A stretch of 64,000 bases of DNA, from positions 1 through 64,000 of the forward strand of contig CAXMOM010000002.1 in NCBI GenBank assembly GCA_964195425.1, given 5' to 3'. The notes beneath the pieces are model-generated. The model saw only the letters and a list, made by a program, of their open reading frames with translations. It ran no database searches and had not been told where the DNA came from. The position numbers and the translations under genes are program-made. Shown here piece by piece: positions 1 through 8,586 of the stretch (its first letter is position 1; each line of letters starts with the position of its first letter). Source of the stretch: Glaciecola sp964195425 (GTDB lineage: Bacteria > Pseudomonadota > Gammaproteobacteria > Enterobacterales > Alteromonadaceae).

Positions 1-108
1 GGTCTGGGTCAGGCGTCGGGTCTGGGTCAGGCGTCGGGTCTGGGTCAGGCGTCGGGTCTGGGTCAGGCGTCGGGTCTGGGTCAGGCGTCGGGTCTGGGTC
101 AGGTATAG
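1..108. repeat. 18-bp tandem repeat inside the lipoprotein linker
   Basis: Five perfect copies of an 18-bp unit (plus strand ggtctgggtcaggcgtcg) fill 1-90, and a sixth diverging copy runs to 108. On the coding (minus) strand each unit encodes TPDPDP. The array may continue beyond the left edge. Gain or loss of a unit keeps the frame, so linker length can vary without breaking the gene. Confidence 0.95.
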
Positions 109-439
109 GATCTGGTATTGGATCTGGACCAGGCACAGGTATCGGTAATGGTACCGGCGATGGCGCTGGTATTGGCGCTGGTGCCGGTATTGGAGCAGGC
201 GCAGGCACTGGCTCAGGTACTGGAGCAGGAGCAGGTGCCGGTATTGGCGCAGGCGCAGGTACTGGCTCAGGTACCGGAGCAGGAGCAGGTATCGGAGCGG
301 GCGCAGGCGCAGGTGTCTGAATAGGTGTTGGTACAACCGAACTAGATGAAACTTCTTCACCAGAGCCGCCGCATGCAGTTAACAAAGTAGCACAAACAAT
401 TATTGCTATAGAATTAAGACGCGTTGTTACTATGCTCAT
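1..439 (-). CDS. Lipoprotein with long Pro-rich linker, 5' part only (runs off left edge)
   Basis: Reading the minus strand from the ATG at 439 gives an open frame to position 1 with no stop, so the 3' end lies outside the window. Residues 1-21 form a lipoprotein signal peptide and Cys22 is the lipidation site (lipobox LTAC, followed by GGSGEE). After a short Ser-rich stretch comes about 110 residues of strictly alternating proline (PAPAP, PVPEP, PIPAP) that ends in TPDPDP units. Such linkers usually hold a C-terminal domain away from the membrane; that domain is not visible, so function is unknown. The open plus-strand frame over the same bases is a shadow caused by the repeat. The frame is clear; only the role is open. 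Confidence 0.85.
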   Translation of the reverse strand, partial: MSIVTTRLNSIAIIVCATLLTACGGSGEEVSSSSVVPTPIQTPAPAPAPIPAPAPVPEPVPAPAPIPAPAPAPVPEPVPAPAPIPAPAPIPAPSPVPLPIPVPGPDPIPDPIPDPDPTPDPDPTPDPDPTPDPDPTPDPDPTPDPD

Positions 440-771
440 TTCTTTACGACCTTTTACAAGAAACTTAATTTTCTTGAGATCATATTAGGGGATGGGAAAT
501 GAAAGTCTTTTGCCGTGTCAATACAAAGGTATTTACCTTGATACAAAACTCTCTGCAAAGAGCTGTTCGGGTATAACGGGGTATAATTTAAGATACCAAA
601 TGAGTTAAAAAACGAGTAGCTGTTGAAATTTAAATTACTACTTTTTTAATAACAAAGGCTTAGTGTGAGGCCGCACGATTAGTTTTAATAATAGGTCTTA
701 TAATTAAAAGTAAAAAGAGCAGATATGTATAGAATTTACTTCACTTTGGTCACAACAATGGCATATATAAT
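440..771. other. Intergenic, no gene seen; one short palindrome
   Basis: This AT-rich stretch upstream of the edge lipoprotein has no convincing coding frame on either strand. A perfect 6+2+6 palindrome, AAGGTA-TT-TACCTT, sits at 526-539, about 90 bases upstream of the lipoprotein start. It could be an operator for that gene, but nothing else in the sequence supports this. Confidence 0.4.
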
Positions 772-962
772 GATTAACAATGAACTTCAAAGCAATTGAT
801 TATTATTTCAATAACAATCGCTGATTACTAATAACACCTGTTACTCGCTTATTATTTTCATCATTACTAAAACATTCGGCGGGATCACGGCTGCAGTAAC
901 TAACACAATCAAAGAGTGCAACTATTCGGTATCGTAATATACATAGGACAAATCAAAGTCTA
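772..962 (-). pseudogene. Decayed relic of an exosortase 3' end
   Basis: The stretch from 772 aligns with the 3' end of the intact exosortase gene from 1278, same orientation. A hand count gives 87 matches in the first 110 ungapped positions, and similarity continues to about 930. It then jumps to bases that match the exosortase gene near 1680-1697 (the motif acaaatcaaagtct), implying an internal deletion. In the relic the last 24 codons remain open and end at 803 (ECFSNDENNK... against ESFNNDEINK... in the intact gene), 12 of 24 identical. It is a degraded second copy of the EpsI-like tail with no start and no upstream domain. Confidence 0.8.
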
Positions 963-1021
963 CAAATACCTAGGAATATGCAAATAACAATAGTCTTTAA
1001 ACTGAGCAAACTAAATATGAA

Positions 1022-1216
1022 TTAGGGTTTGGCTTGCACTTTGTAGTCAAGAATTAAAGGTGGTTTATCATATTGACCTACTCGCCCCGCACCATTAATT
1101 GTTACAAACAAGCGATTATTTGCTTCGTCGTAGGTTGCGCCTATTAATTTATTTTACCGAGCTTGTCAAATGGATGACTCCATTTACCATAACTAAACGG
1201 TCTCGCTAAAATAATC
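1022..1216 (-). pseudogene. Frameshifted C-terminal fragment of an unidentified protein
   Basis: On the minus strand two overlapping frames join into one plausible protein tail: EIILARPFSYGKWSHPFDKLG, then, after a one-base shift in an A-rich run near 1150, LIGATYDEANNRLFVTINGA and a further 23 residues ending in QAKP and a stop at 1022. Codon usage and amino-acid pattern look coding, but a TAG lies directly upstream of the first part and no start exists. It sits between the intact exosortase gene and the exosortase relic. I do not recognise the family; the wording ATYDEANNRLFVT suggests an extracellular beta-propeller-like or repeat-containing protein. Confidence 0.6.
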
Positions 1217-1308
1217 TCCTAAAATACAAAATTAGTCGCAACTCACATCCATTTATTCACAAAATAAAGTGCATATAGATTAATAATCATCTTCCAAGCA
1301 ATTGATTA

Positions 1309-2832
1309 TTAATTTAGTGACAATCGTTGCTTAATAATAATATCTGCTATTAACTTATTAATCTCATCATTATTAAAAGATTCGGTTAGATTAACTTCTA
1401 TAGCGACTATCACAATAAAAGAGTGTGATTGCTCGCCTTTTAGTTTTTGTAGAAGTTGCAACAATTTAACCTCAAAAAAGCTATCTGCTATGTTGCCATC
1501 TACTACATACCAATAAGCTAGTTCTTTCCTAATACTGTTCGATGTGGTGATTAAATGACGTTCAATGGTAGTGTCTTCGATAACAACAGTGTTTTTCTCT
1601 ACTAAAGTCCATCTATCTTGCTCATAAAGTCTATTAAGAGAAGATACTAGCTCTCCCTCTTCACCACTGAAATAAGCATAAAACAAATCAAAGTCTAGCA
1701 GTCCATTTGTAAAATGGTACTTAGCTTCGCGACTACTATCTGCAAAGCGAGGTTTCCAATCAACTCGATGATTATGATTAACCTCATCAAAACCTTCTGA
1801 ATTCAAATTCATTTCAAGTACTATTTGACTATCAACAGACTGCATTCGATAATCTTGATATTTGGCAAGCCCGATGCTGCCAATAACCACAATCAAGATA
1901 CCTGGAACAATAGTCTGTTTACTGATCGATGACTTAACATCACTTTCTTTTTTTGATTGTTTGGTGAGAGGTTCTTCTGTTTCACTGTTTTGACGTACTT
2001 TCTTTGACTCACTCATGCGAATAATTTCACCTAGTAAGAATAAGCAAACAAGCACTAATGCAAAGAAAAACCATCCATAAATCAGATGATCAGCGCCTAC
2101 GGCGTGTTCCATATCGGTAGCGTATCCAATATAGATGATGCCATAAACCCGTACGGAGTTAGCGACAATGGGAAATATGATAGACAAACACACAAAAAAA
2201 ACACGTCTTTTCCATGACACTAAATTCATATATGCATAGAGGTTACCTAGCACAATGGAGGCTATTAAAAAGCTAACGCCGGAACAAGCTTCTGCAACTA
2301 AAAACTTTCCTTGTGGAATTTCTATGAACAACCCGCTGCGAAATAACGGAATACCACTAAGTTTCAACATAAACACTGACATATCAGCTGTTATTTCTTG
2401 AAGAATTGGTATCAGCTCTTCACCAACAGGAACAGCAAACAGCACAAACACTAAAGGAAACTTTATATCCCACGCCAATCTATTCCCAATAAACAACCAT
2501 ACAAGCGTGGGCAGCATAGTGAATAAGGCTAAATGTTGAAACAGTTGAATATCTGCAGCTGAACCAAGGATAAACAGAGCGAGTTGAGCAATAAAAGCAA
2601 CCAGCGCCAACCACGACATTTTCGCCTGCGCCCAATCAATCTCATAGCGTCTTTCATAAATTAAATACAGCGAGGCAGGAATAACTATTAGGCAGTGGTT
2701 ATAAATTTCGTTCCCAATCCATATACCTATCGCCGACCACAAAGATTCAGAAACTAGAAATAACCACGCTGCAAGAGCAAACGCAAACGCAAACAGTGGC
2801 TTTTTGTAGTCATTATTTGCAGTTTCATTCAT
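1309..2832 (-). CDS. xrtA: Exosortase A fused to EpsI domain
   Basis: A 507-residue membrane protein. Residues 1-265 are a multi-pass exosortase: the expected cysteine is in VAEACSG (Cys183), the arginine in NSVRVYG (Arg228) and the histidine in GADHLIYGW (His249), the triad of exosortase/archaeosortase cysteine transpeptidases that process PEP-CTERM proteins. Residues from about 310 hold one more membrane segment and an EpsI-like (DUF3485) domain, a usual fusion in XrtA systems. The stop lies 3 bases upstream of nothing else in the operon, so this is the last gene of the minus-strand set; the deacetylase ends 3 bases before its start. Family calls rest on motif recognition. Substrates are not visible in this window. 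Confidence 0.9.
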   Translation of the reverse strand: MNETANNDYKKPLFAFAFALAAWLFLVSESLWSAIGIWIGNEIYNHCLIVIPASLYLIYERRYEIDWAQAKMSWLALVAFIAQLALFILGSAADIQLFQHLALFTMLPTLVWLFIGNRLAWDIKFPLVFVLFAVPVGEELIPILQEITADMSVFMLKLSGIPLFRSGLFIEIPQGKFLVAEACSGVSFLIASIVLGNLYAYMNLVSWKRRVFFVCLSIIFPIVANSVRVYGIIYIGYATDMEHAVGADHLIYGWFFFALVLVCLFLLGEIIRMSESKKVRQNSETEEPLTKQSKKESDVKSSISKQTIVPGILIVVIGSIGLAKYQDYRMQSVDSQIVLEMNLNSEGFDEVNHNHRVDWKPRFADSSREAKYHFTNGLLDFDLFYAYFSGEEGELVSSLNRLYEQDRWTLVEKNTVVIEDTTIERHLITTSNSIRKELAYWYVVDGNIADSFFEVKLLQLLQKLKGEQSHSFIVIVAIEVNLTESFNNDEINKLIADIIIKQRLSLN

Positions 2833-2835
2833 AAA

Positions 2836-3723
2836 CTATTTATCCGTTTTAATATTGTAAACATCTTCCATGGTGCTCCACTCAAAGTCCTTCATTAACA
2901 TAACAAGCTTTTTTTCCATTGCGTGCAGGTTCACATAATGTCGTAACTTCGACTTAAATGGGGCATTTGCTATTCTTGGTTGATCTACATCTATTTCCCA
3001 AGGATGGAAATAGAAGTTATAGGGTTGGTCTGTTTCTCTTAAATATTTATCGATACGACGTTTAGACAGCCAGTAAGGATATAGTCTGAAATAACCACCA
3101 CCACCAATCCCTTTGTTTTTGTCACCATTTTCGACAGTCGGCACAGGAATCTCAATAATACCTTCAGGTCTTGTATGAATAAATCTTGGCCAATCAGGAA
3201 CGCCATATAAGTCATGAGTAATTGGGTATGTACTGGAGGAATATTTAAATCCAAGTTCAGCCAGTATTTCAAAAACATACTCATTAGTTTTATCTATTGA
3301 AAAGCTTGGCGCCCGGTATCCAATAACTTCCTTGCCACTAATCTGTTCAAGTAAATCTTTACTTTCTTTAATATCCTGAAAAACTTGGTCACGTGTCATG
3401 GTTGTATTGCGTCTATGGTTTGTGCCATGACTAGCTAGTTCATGCCCCTCATCAACAACACGCTTAATGATGTCAGGACAATGCTTAGCGACCCAACCTA
3501 ATGTAAAAAAAGTTGCCTTTACATTATTTTCATTAAATAGGTCGATAAGCCGATGAGTGTTGTCACCAACCCGCGGCGTAATGCTGCTCCAATCGTTGGG
3601 GTCAATAACTGAGTCGAATGCAGATACATGAAAGTAGTCCTCAACATCTACAGTCATGGCGTGACGTCTATTCTTGCTTATTACTTCGCGCTTAGTGCTC
3701 AATGTGCTACCTACCTTTACCAA
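2836..3723 (-). CDS. XrtA-associated polysaccharide deacetylase (NodB fold)
   Basis: A 295-residue carbohydrate esterase family 4 protein of the type linked to exosortase A. The metal and catalytic aspartates lie in MTVDVEDYFHV (about residues 23-33), the zinc-binding histidines in ASHGTNHRR (about 97-105), and the YRAPSFS motif follows. It probably removes acetyl groups from the exopolysaccharide made by this locus. Its first 17 bases overlap the end of the priming transferase gene, indicating translational coupling; a start at the internal ATG of MTVDVEDY is possible but would remove conserved sequence. There is no signal peptide, so it may act in the cytoplasm or be exported another way. 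Confidence 0.88.
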   Translation of the reverse strand: MVKVGSTLSTKREVISKNRRHAMTVDVEDYFHVSAFDSVIDPNDWSSITPRVGDNTHRLIDLFNENNVKATFFTLGWVAKHCPDIIKRVVDEGHELASHGTNHRRNTTMTRDQVFQDIKESKDLLEQISGKEVIGYRAPSFSIDKTNEYVFEILAELGFKYSSSTYPITHDLYGVPDWPRFIHTRPEGIIEIPVPTVENGDKNKGIGGGGYFRLYPYWLSKRRIDKYLRETDQPYNFYFHPWEIDVDQPRIANAPFKSKLRHYVNLHAMEKKLVMLMKDFEWSTMEDVYNIKTDK

Positions 3724-5113
3724 ATAATACGACTTCGGTAGTTCGTACTAATATTAATAAATCTAACAATAAGCTCTGATGTTTTACGTAGTACAGATCA
3801 AACTTTAGTTTTTCAAGCGAATCTTTTACGCTAGCACCGTATGGATAATTTAACTGAGCCCAACCAGCTATTCCGGGCTTTACAGTGTGTCGTTGTGCGT
3901 AATAAGGCACGTCTTCAATGAGTTTTTCAACAAACTCAGGGCGCTCTGGTCTGGGGCCTATAAAGGACATTTCGCCACGTACTACGTTAAGCAATTGTGG
4001 GAGTTCGTCTACACGGTACTTTCGAATAAATGCACCAATGCTGGTTACCCGGCTATCATTTTTAGTCGCCCATTTAGCGCCATCTTTTTCAGCGTCGGGA
4101 CGCATACTTCTAAATTTTAAAATATTAAATAGCTTACCATCTTTGCCTACACGCTGTTGTCTATAAAGCACTGATGCGCCTGTTCTGAGGCCATCGTCAA
4201 TGTAAATAATAAGCGCGGTGATCACCATTACTGGCCATGTGAAAAACAAAATAAAAAATGCTAAGAATATATTTAGCCAATAGTCAGCGGCTTTTCTAAA
4301 TAGCTTTTGTGATTGGAAACCGTTCGAGTAAATGACCCAACTAGGGTACATCAGATCAACCGCTATTTGACCTGTTTCTCGCTCAACAAAATCTAATAAA
4401 TCGGTAACAATTACGCCTCCTAACCTAGCATTAAATAATACATCTAGTGGCAAGGTACCTCGTCTTTGGTCGTTAGCGATAATAATTTCACTAATATCAT
4501 GCTCAATTAAATAGTCGGCAAGGTCGTCTTGAACATTAATGTTAACCACATTTTCTCTTTGAACGCCTTTCTCAGATAGGTCACCTTCCATAAATATAAA
4601 ACTAATAACGTTGAAGTTAGCGCGATCAACAACGCGTCGCATTCTATTTTCAATTACCGCAGCACGAACACCGGTTCCCAACACAATTATATTCGGCCGA
4701 CTTGAAAACGATTCAGTGTTGTGAACAAAATAGCGAAACACTACAAGCGACAGAATAATAAGTGCAACCGAAAGTGATGAGTGCAAATAATGCTCTGTTT
4801 TGTCATCAAATAAAATACTGGAAACAATAGAGACAGCAAAATAACTGATAATTGCAGACACAAATATTCTGCGAATTATTCCTCTAAATGGTTCTCTCAA
4901 ACCTTGTTCGTACAAACCAACAGATAAATTAACAACGATCACAGAAATCGTAAATAAAATAATGTTGATTAACGTACCTACAGTGTGAGCGTTAGGGTAT
5001 AAACCTATCCAGTCTAGCGACAATGCTGCGAAATAAGTTGTGTAGGCAACCAATGCAGCCTCAAACGCGATAAGTTTAAGAGATCTGCGCCCCGTCTTTG
5101 AATTACCCGCCAT
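3707..5113 (-). CDS. Priming sugar-phosphate transferase, XrtA/EpsB type
   Basis: A 468-residue polyisoprenyl-phosphate hexose-1-phosphate transferase. The N-terminal half has four or five membrane segments and a CoA-binding-like domain (IIVLGTGVRA at about 141). A further hydrophobic segment precedes the catalytic bacterial sugar transferase domain (about 275-468), recognised by FKILKFRSM, RKYRVDELPQLLNV, SFIGPRPERP and KPGIAGWAQLN. It starts repeat-unit synthesis by loading the first sugar phosphate onto undecaprenyl phosphate. It is the first gene of the minus-strand operon and faces the export gene across a 239-base promoter region. No further glycosyltransferase is present nearby, so later sugars must be added by enzymes encoded elsewhere. 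Confidence 0.92.
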   Translation of the reverse strand: MAGNSKTGRRSLKLIAFEAALVAYTTYFAALSLDWIGLYPNAHTVGTLINIILFTISVIVVNLSVGLYEQGLREPFRGIIRRIFVSAIISYFAVSIVSSILFDDKTEHYLHSSLSVALIILSLVVFRYFVHNTESFSSRPNIIVLGTGVRAAVIENRMRRVVDRANFNVISFIFMEGDLSEKGVQRENVVNINVQDDLADYLIEHDISEIIIANDQRRGTLPLDVLFNARLGGVIVTDLLDFVERETGQIAVDLMYPSWVIYSNGFQSQKLFRKAADYWLNIFLAFFILFFTWPVMVITALIIYIDDGLRTGASVLYRQQRVGKDGKLFNILKFRSMRPDAEKDGAKWATKNDSRVTSIGAFIRKYRVDELPQLLNVVRGEMSFIGPRPERPEFVEKLIEDVPYYAQRHTVKPGIAGWAQLNYPYGASVKDSLEKLKFDLYYVKHQSLLLDLLILVRTTEVVLFGKGR

Positions 5114-5352
5114 AAATCTCCGTTATATCAATGCTCTACAAAAGCGTACTACAATTAAAATGTGCATTCAAAAATCAAACTGGTACACTCGTCAAATACC
5201 ATGAGTATAAGCGAATTAATGAATTGGTAAACACCGCATTTGATATTGTATGGTGAAATCTAACTTCAGTTGGTGCATAATATCATGGTTTTAAACATGT
5301 ATTTCCCAAATCGGTCGTTTACAATTAGGGCTTAAAGAAAGGACTAACAATA
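5114..5352. promoter_or_regulatory. Divergent promoter region of the exopolysaccharide genes
   Basis: This 239-base AT-rich gap separates the minus-strand transferase/deacetylase/exosortase operon from the plus-strand export/chain-length/kinase set, so both promoters must lie here. A ribosome site resembling AAAGAAAGGA precedes the plus-strand start at 5353. I could not fix -35/-10 boxes with confidence. Confidence 0.5.
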
Positions 5353-5985
5353 ATGAATAAACTAAAGTGTTTCACAATAAGTTGCGTTGTGGGCTTATCG
5401 TCTTTACTTGGGGGGTGTGGCACTACTGAGCAAGTACTAACTGCTACCACTCGCGCTTCTTTAACAACAGATGTAAATAATTATCAGTATTTAATTGGTC
5501 CTGGAGACCAACTCAATATTTTTGTTTGGCGAAATCCAGAAATTTCAGGCAGTTTTACAGTAAGGCCCGACGGAATGGTGTCTACATCATTAGTTGAAGA
5601 CGTTCCTGTTTCTGGGCGAACAGCGACTATGTTAGCGCGACAGCTTGAAGAACAATTATCTACCTACATTAACAACCCACGCGTAACCGTTTCTTTAACC
5701 CGATTTAGTGGTCCATTTAGTGAACAAGTACGTGTTATTGGCGAAGCGGCTAACCCAAGAGCTATAAGCTACACACAGCACATGACATTGCTTGATGTAA
5801 TGATACAAGTTGGTGGTTTAACTGAATATGCAAGCGGTAACAATGCTAAATTAGTGCGTGTTGTTAACAATGAACAACAAACCTACAACATCAACATAGA
5901 AGATTTGATTAAAGATGGCGAAATATCGAAAAATGTCGATATACTTCCAGGGGATGTAATAATTATTCCTGAAGCCTGGTTTTAA
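5353..5985 (+). CDS. XrtA-type polysaccharide export lipoprotein (Wza-like)
   Basis: A 210-residue outer-membrane export protein. The signal peptide ends in the lipobox LGGC (Cys22). A polysaccharide biosynthesis/export domain follows at about 44-125 (YLIGPGDQLNIFVWRNPEISG, VRPDGMVSTSLVEDVPVSG), then a SLBB-type domain (VRVIGEAANPRAISY, LLDVMIQVGGLTEYA). It should form the periplasmic and outer-membrane part of the secretion channel. It is shorter than Wza (about 380 residues), as is normal for the XrtA version. The chain-length gene follows after 25 bases in the same direction, so the two are probably co-transcribed. Confidence 0.92.
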   Translation: MNKLKCFTISCVVGLSSLLGGCGTTEQVLTATTRASLTTDVNNYQYLIGPGDQLNIFVWRNPEISGSFTVRPDGMVSTSLVEDVPVSGRTATMLARQLEEQLSTYINNPRVTVSLTRFSGPFSEQVRVIGEAANPRAISYTQHMTLLDVMIQVGGLTEYASGNNAKLVRVVNNEQQTYNINIEDLIKDGEISKNVDILPGDVIIIPEAWF

Positions 5986-6010
5986 TCAAGTAAATAGAGT
6001 CTAAATATCA

Positions 6011-7585
6011 ATGCAAGATTTACAACAAACGATCCAAGTAGTTCTAGATTATCTTAAAGGAATCTGGGTTAGGAAGCGTTATTTAATTATATGTTCATGG
6101 TTAATTTGTCCATTAGGATTTGTGTATGTGGCTTCAATGCCAGATGTCTATAGGTCTGAAGCACAGGTATTTGTAGATACTAGGTCTATGCTGGAGCCGT
6201 TATTGGTTGGTATAAGCTTATATAATGACCCAGAGTCAGAAGTTAGAAGGATGGCGCTAACGCTTAAAAGCAGGGAGAACATCGAAGAAATTGCGAGAGA
6301 GTCTGATTTAGATATCACCGTAACAACCGATGAGGACTACGAAAAGTTAATCCTAAGCCTAACTAACAATCTAATTCTCAACTCCACTAGCAGAAGTAAT
6401 ATATACACTATCTCCTATACACACAAAGATCCTCAAGTAGCAAGAACGGTTGTTCAAGAAACATTAGACGTTTTTGTAGAGGGTTCATTAGGCGGTAACA
6501 GACGAGATGCAGACTCCGCAACTAGGTTTATTGACGAACAAATAGCTGAGTACGAAGCAAGACTATCTGAGGCCGAGCAGCAAAGGGCAGCGTTTAGACG
6601 CGAACACGCAGATATAATGCCTATTCAAGGGTCGTTTCATAATAAGGTTCAAAGCCTTGTTGAAAGATTGTCTAGCACCCAACTCTTAATCAGAGAATCT
6701 GAAGAGAAAGCTAACTCATTGCGTAGCCGGCTAACGGGTAATCGTAAAGCTTCTGACAGTTTCTCTGTTCAAAGCGGCGATAGCACTCCAATAATAACCA
6801 CCCGATTTGATTCAAGAATTATTGGAATAGAAGAGCGATTGGATGATCTTCAGCTTCGCTTCACAGAAAAGCATCCTGATGTTGTTGAAGCCGAACAATT
6901 GCTACAAAGCTTGCAAGCTGCACGTGAGAAACAAATCGAAACTTATTTAAATCAAGATACTAATGGTAACTCGCCTGTCCTTACCCAGCTTAATCAAGAA
7001 ATCACGCTTGAAATTAGTCGATTAGAGGGTGAAGTAGCCTCATTGAAAGTCCGAGAAGAAGATTTTGAAAGTAAAATACAAGATTTAAGAGACAAAATCG
7101 ATTTAGTACCTCAAATAGAAGCTGAAGGAATAGCGCAAAACCGAAACTACGGCATTATTAAGCAAAAATATGAAGAACTGCTAACCAGAAAAGAGGCCGC
7201 CGATATTTCCAGGCGTGCAGATTTATCCTCTGAGGACTTACAGTTTAGAATTATCAAACCGCCACTGGTTCCACCTTCACCTACCGGTCCTAACCGATTT
7301 ATTTTCTATACAGGGGTGCTTATGGCCGGGTTTGGTGCAGGAATTGGATTAGCCTTTTTACTCAGCCAGCTGACGCCTGTCTTAGTGCGTGGACATCAAT
7401 TGACTTCGGTTATGGGATACCCTATTTTGGGAGCTGTTACCCACCTCGACTTAGACAATATAAAGAAAAAACAACGCTTTAGGGTTGCCGTATTTGTGGC
7501 ATCTTCAGGTACAATTCTTTTCATGTATGCAATACTAGTAGCTGCAGATTTTATGAATCTAGACTTATTAGGTAAGGTGACGTAA
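6011..7585 (+). CDS. XrtA-type chain-length determinant (Wzz family)
   Basis: A 524-residue inner-membrane protein with one membrane segment near residues 23-41 and another near 430-452, enclosing a large periplasmic coiled-coil part (about 160-400, rich in EEL/QQ heptads). The PxxP motif before the second segment (KPPLVPPSPTGPNRF) is typical of Wzz/GumC proteins. A third hydrophobic stretch at about 490-512 follows. It should control polymer length together with the autokinase encoded next. The stop overlaps the next start in TAATG, so the two genes are translationally coupled. Confidence 0.92.
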   Translation: MQDLQQTIQVVLDYLKGIWVRKRYLIICSWLICPLGFVYVASMPDVYRSEAQVFVDTRSMLEPLLVGISLYNDPESEVRRMALTLKSRENIEEIARESDLDITVTTDEDYEKLILSLTNNLILNSTSRSNIYTISYTHKDPQVARTVVQETLDVFVEGSLGGNRRDADSATRFIDEQIAEYEARLSEAEQQRAAFRREHADIMPIQGSFHNKVQSLVERLSSTQLLIRESEEKANSLRSRLTGNRKASDSFSVQSGDSTPIITTRFDSRIIGIEERLDDLQLRFTEKHPDVVEAEQLLQSLQAAREKQIETYLNQDTNGNSPVLTQLNQEITLEISRLEGEVASLKVREEDFESKIQDLRDKIDLVPQIEAEGIAQNRNYGIIKQKYEELLTRKEAADISRRADLSSEDLQFRIIKPPLVPPSPTGPNRFIFYTGVLMAGFGAGIGLAFLLSQLTPVLVRGHQLTSVMGYPILGAVTHLDLDNIKKKQRFRVAVFVASSGTILFMYAILVAADFMNLDLLGKVT

Positions 7586-8544
7586 TGAAAAATACAATTG
7601 AGAAAGCCTTACAGAAGCAGAAAGAAGCGCAGCTTAAAGAGGATTTAGCCAAACAAAGTCCTGAGTCTATAAGTTTAAACGCTGCTGCCGAGACAGAGCC
7701 TGCTGTAAACACTGTGGGTATTGAAAGCCAGCCAGAACCTGAGCTTGAAAATACACCTAATAGCGCACCTGCTCCATTAGCTAGTAAGCCGAAACAAACA
7801 AATGCTTTAATGAAGATAGACATCAAACGGCTCGAAAAGATGGGCTTTGTTGGCCTAGAGACGTCAAGAAATCTCATTAATGAAGAGTATAGAGAAATTA
7901 AGAGAAAACTCTTAACAAATGCCTTCGGCCCACTTGCCTCTACTATGTCAAATAGTAATATTATAATGGTGAGTAGTGCTCGTCCCGAAGAGGGAAAAAC
8001 TTTCACCGCAATTAATCTGGCATTAAGTATTGCGGCTGAACAAGATAAGACTGTATTATTGGTAGATGCGGATGTTTTAAAACCAAACGTTTTAAAAACA
8101 TTAGATGTTGAACCAAGAAATGGTTTAATGGAATACCTATTAGGTAAAGTCGACGATTTGAGTGATGTGATTTATCATACTAATGTGCCAAAATTACGAT
8201 TAATTCCTGCTGGGCAGTCCCATCACCTATCCACAGAATTGCTTGCATCAACAGTAATGAAAGAAACCGTTGAAGAATTTTCAAATCGTTATCCCGACCG
8301 CGTTGTAATTATTGATACCCCTCCTCTAATTGGCATTAATGAGACCGCAGTGTTAGCCAATTTAGCTGGGCAAGCGGTTATTGTTGTAGAGGAAGGACGC
8401 TCTAAAATAAACGATATTCGAACTGCTGTTGAACGACTCAATCCAGATATGGCGATTGGTTTTGTAGTAAACAAGTCAACTTCATTTACGGACAAGGATG
8501 GCTATTACGGATATCAGTATTACGGATCAAATAATAAGGATTAG
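7585..8544 (+). CDS. XrtA-associated tyrosine autokinase
   Basis: A 319-residue cytoplasmic BY-kinase. An N-terminal Pro/Glu-rich region (1-75) is followed by the kinase domain: Walker A SARPEEGKT (131-139), Walker A' LLVDAD (158-163) and Walker B VVIIDTPP. The C-terminal tail carries the expected tyrosine cluster (YYGYQYYG) that is autophosphorylated. It lacks the membrane activator segment, which is supplied by the chain-length protein encoded just upstream (one-base overlap). Cycles of tyrosine phosphorylation are expected to regulate polymer export in this family. Confidence 0.93.
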   Translation: MKNTIEKALQKQKEAQLKEDLAKQSPESISLNAAAETEPAVNTVGIESQPEPELENTPNSAPAPLASKPKQTNALMKIDIKRLEKMGFVGLETSRNLINEEYREIKRKLLTNAFGPLASTMSNSNIIMVSSARPEEGKTFTAINLALSIAAEQDKTVLLVDADVLKPNVLKTLDVEPRNGLMEYLLGKVDDLSDVIYHTNVPKLRLIPAGQSHHLSTELLASTVMKETVEEFSNRYPDRVVIIDTPPLIGINETAVLANLAGQAVIVVEEGRSKINDIRTAVERLNPDMAIGFVVNKSTSFTDKDGYYGYQYYGSNNKD

Positions 8545-8586
8545 GGCAAATTGCGTTTAATTCACTGAATGGAAACTGGAATGTTA

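Noticed and set aside
118..324. Open plus-strand frame rich in Ala/Gln/Val
   Set aside because: It is the reverse side of the Pro-rich lipoprotein linker; the minus strand has a lipoprotein signal and lipobox in frame, the plus strand has nothing recognisable.
7551..8006. Minus-strand frame of 151 codons
   Set aside because: Antisense to the tyrosine autokinase gene, with no family pattern.
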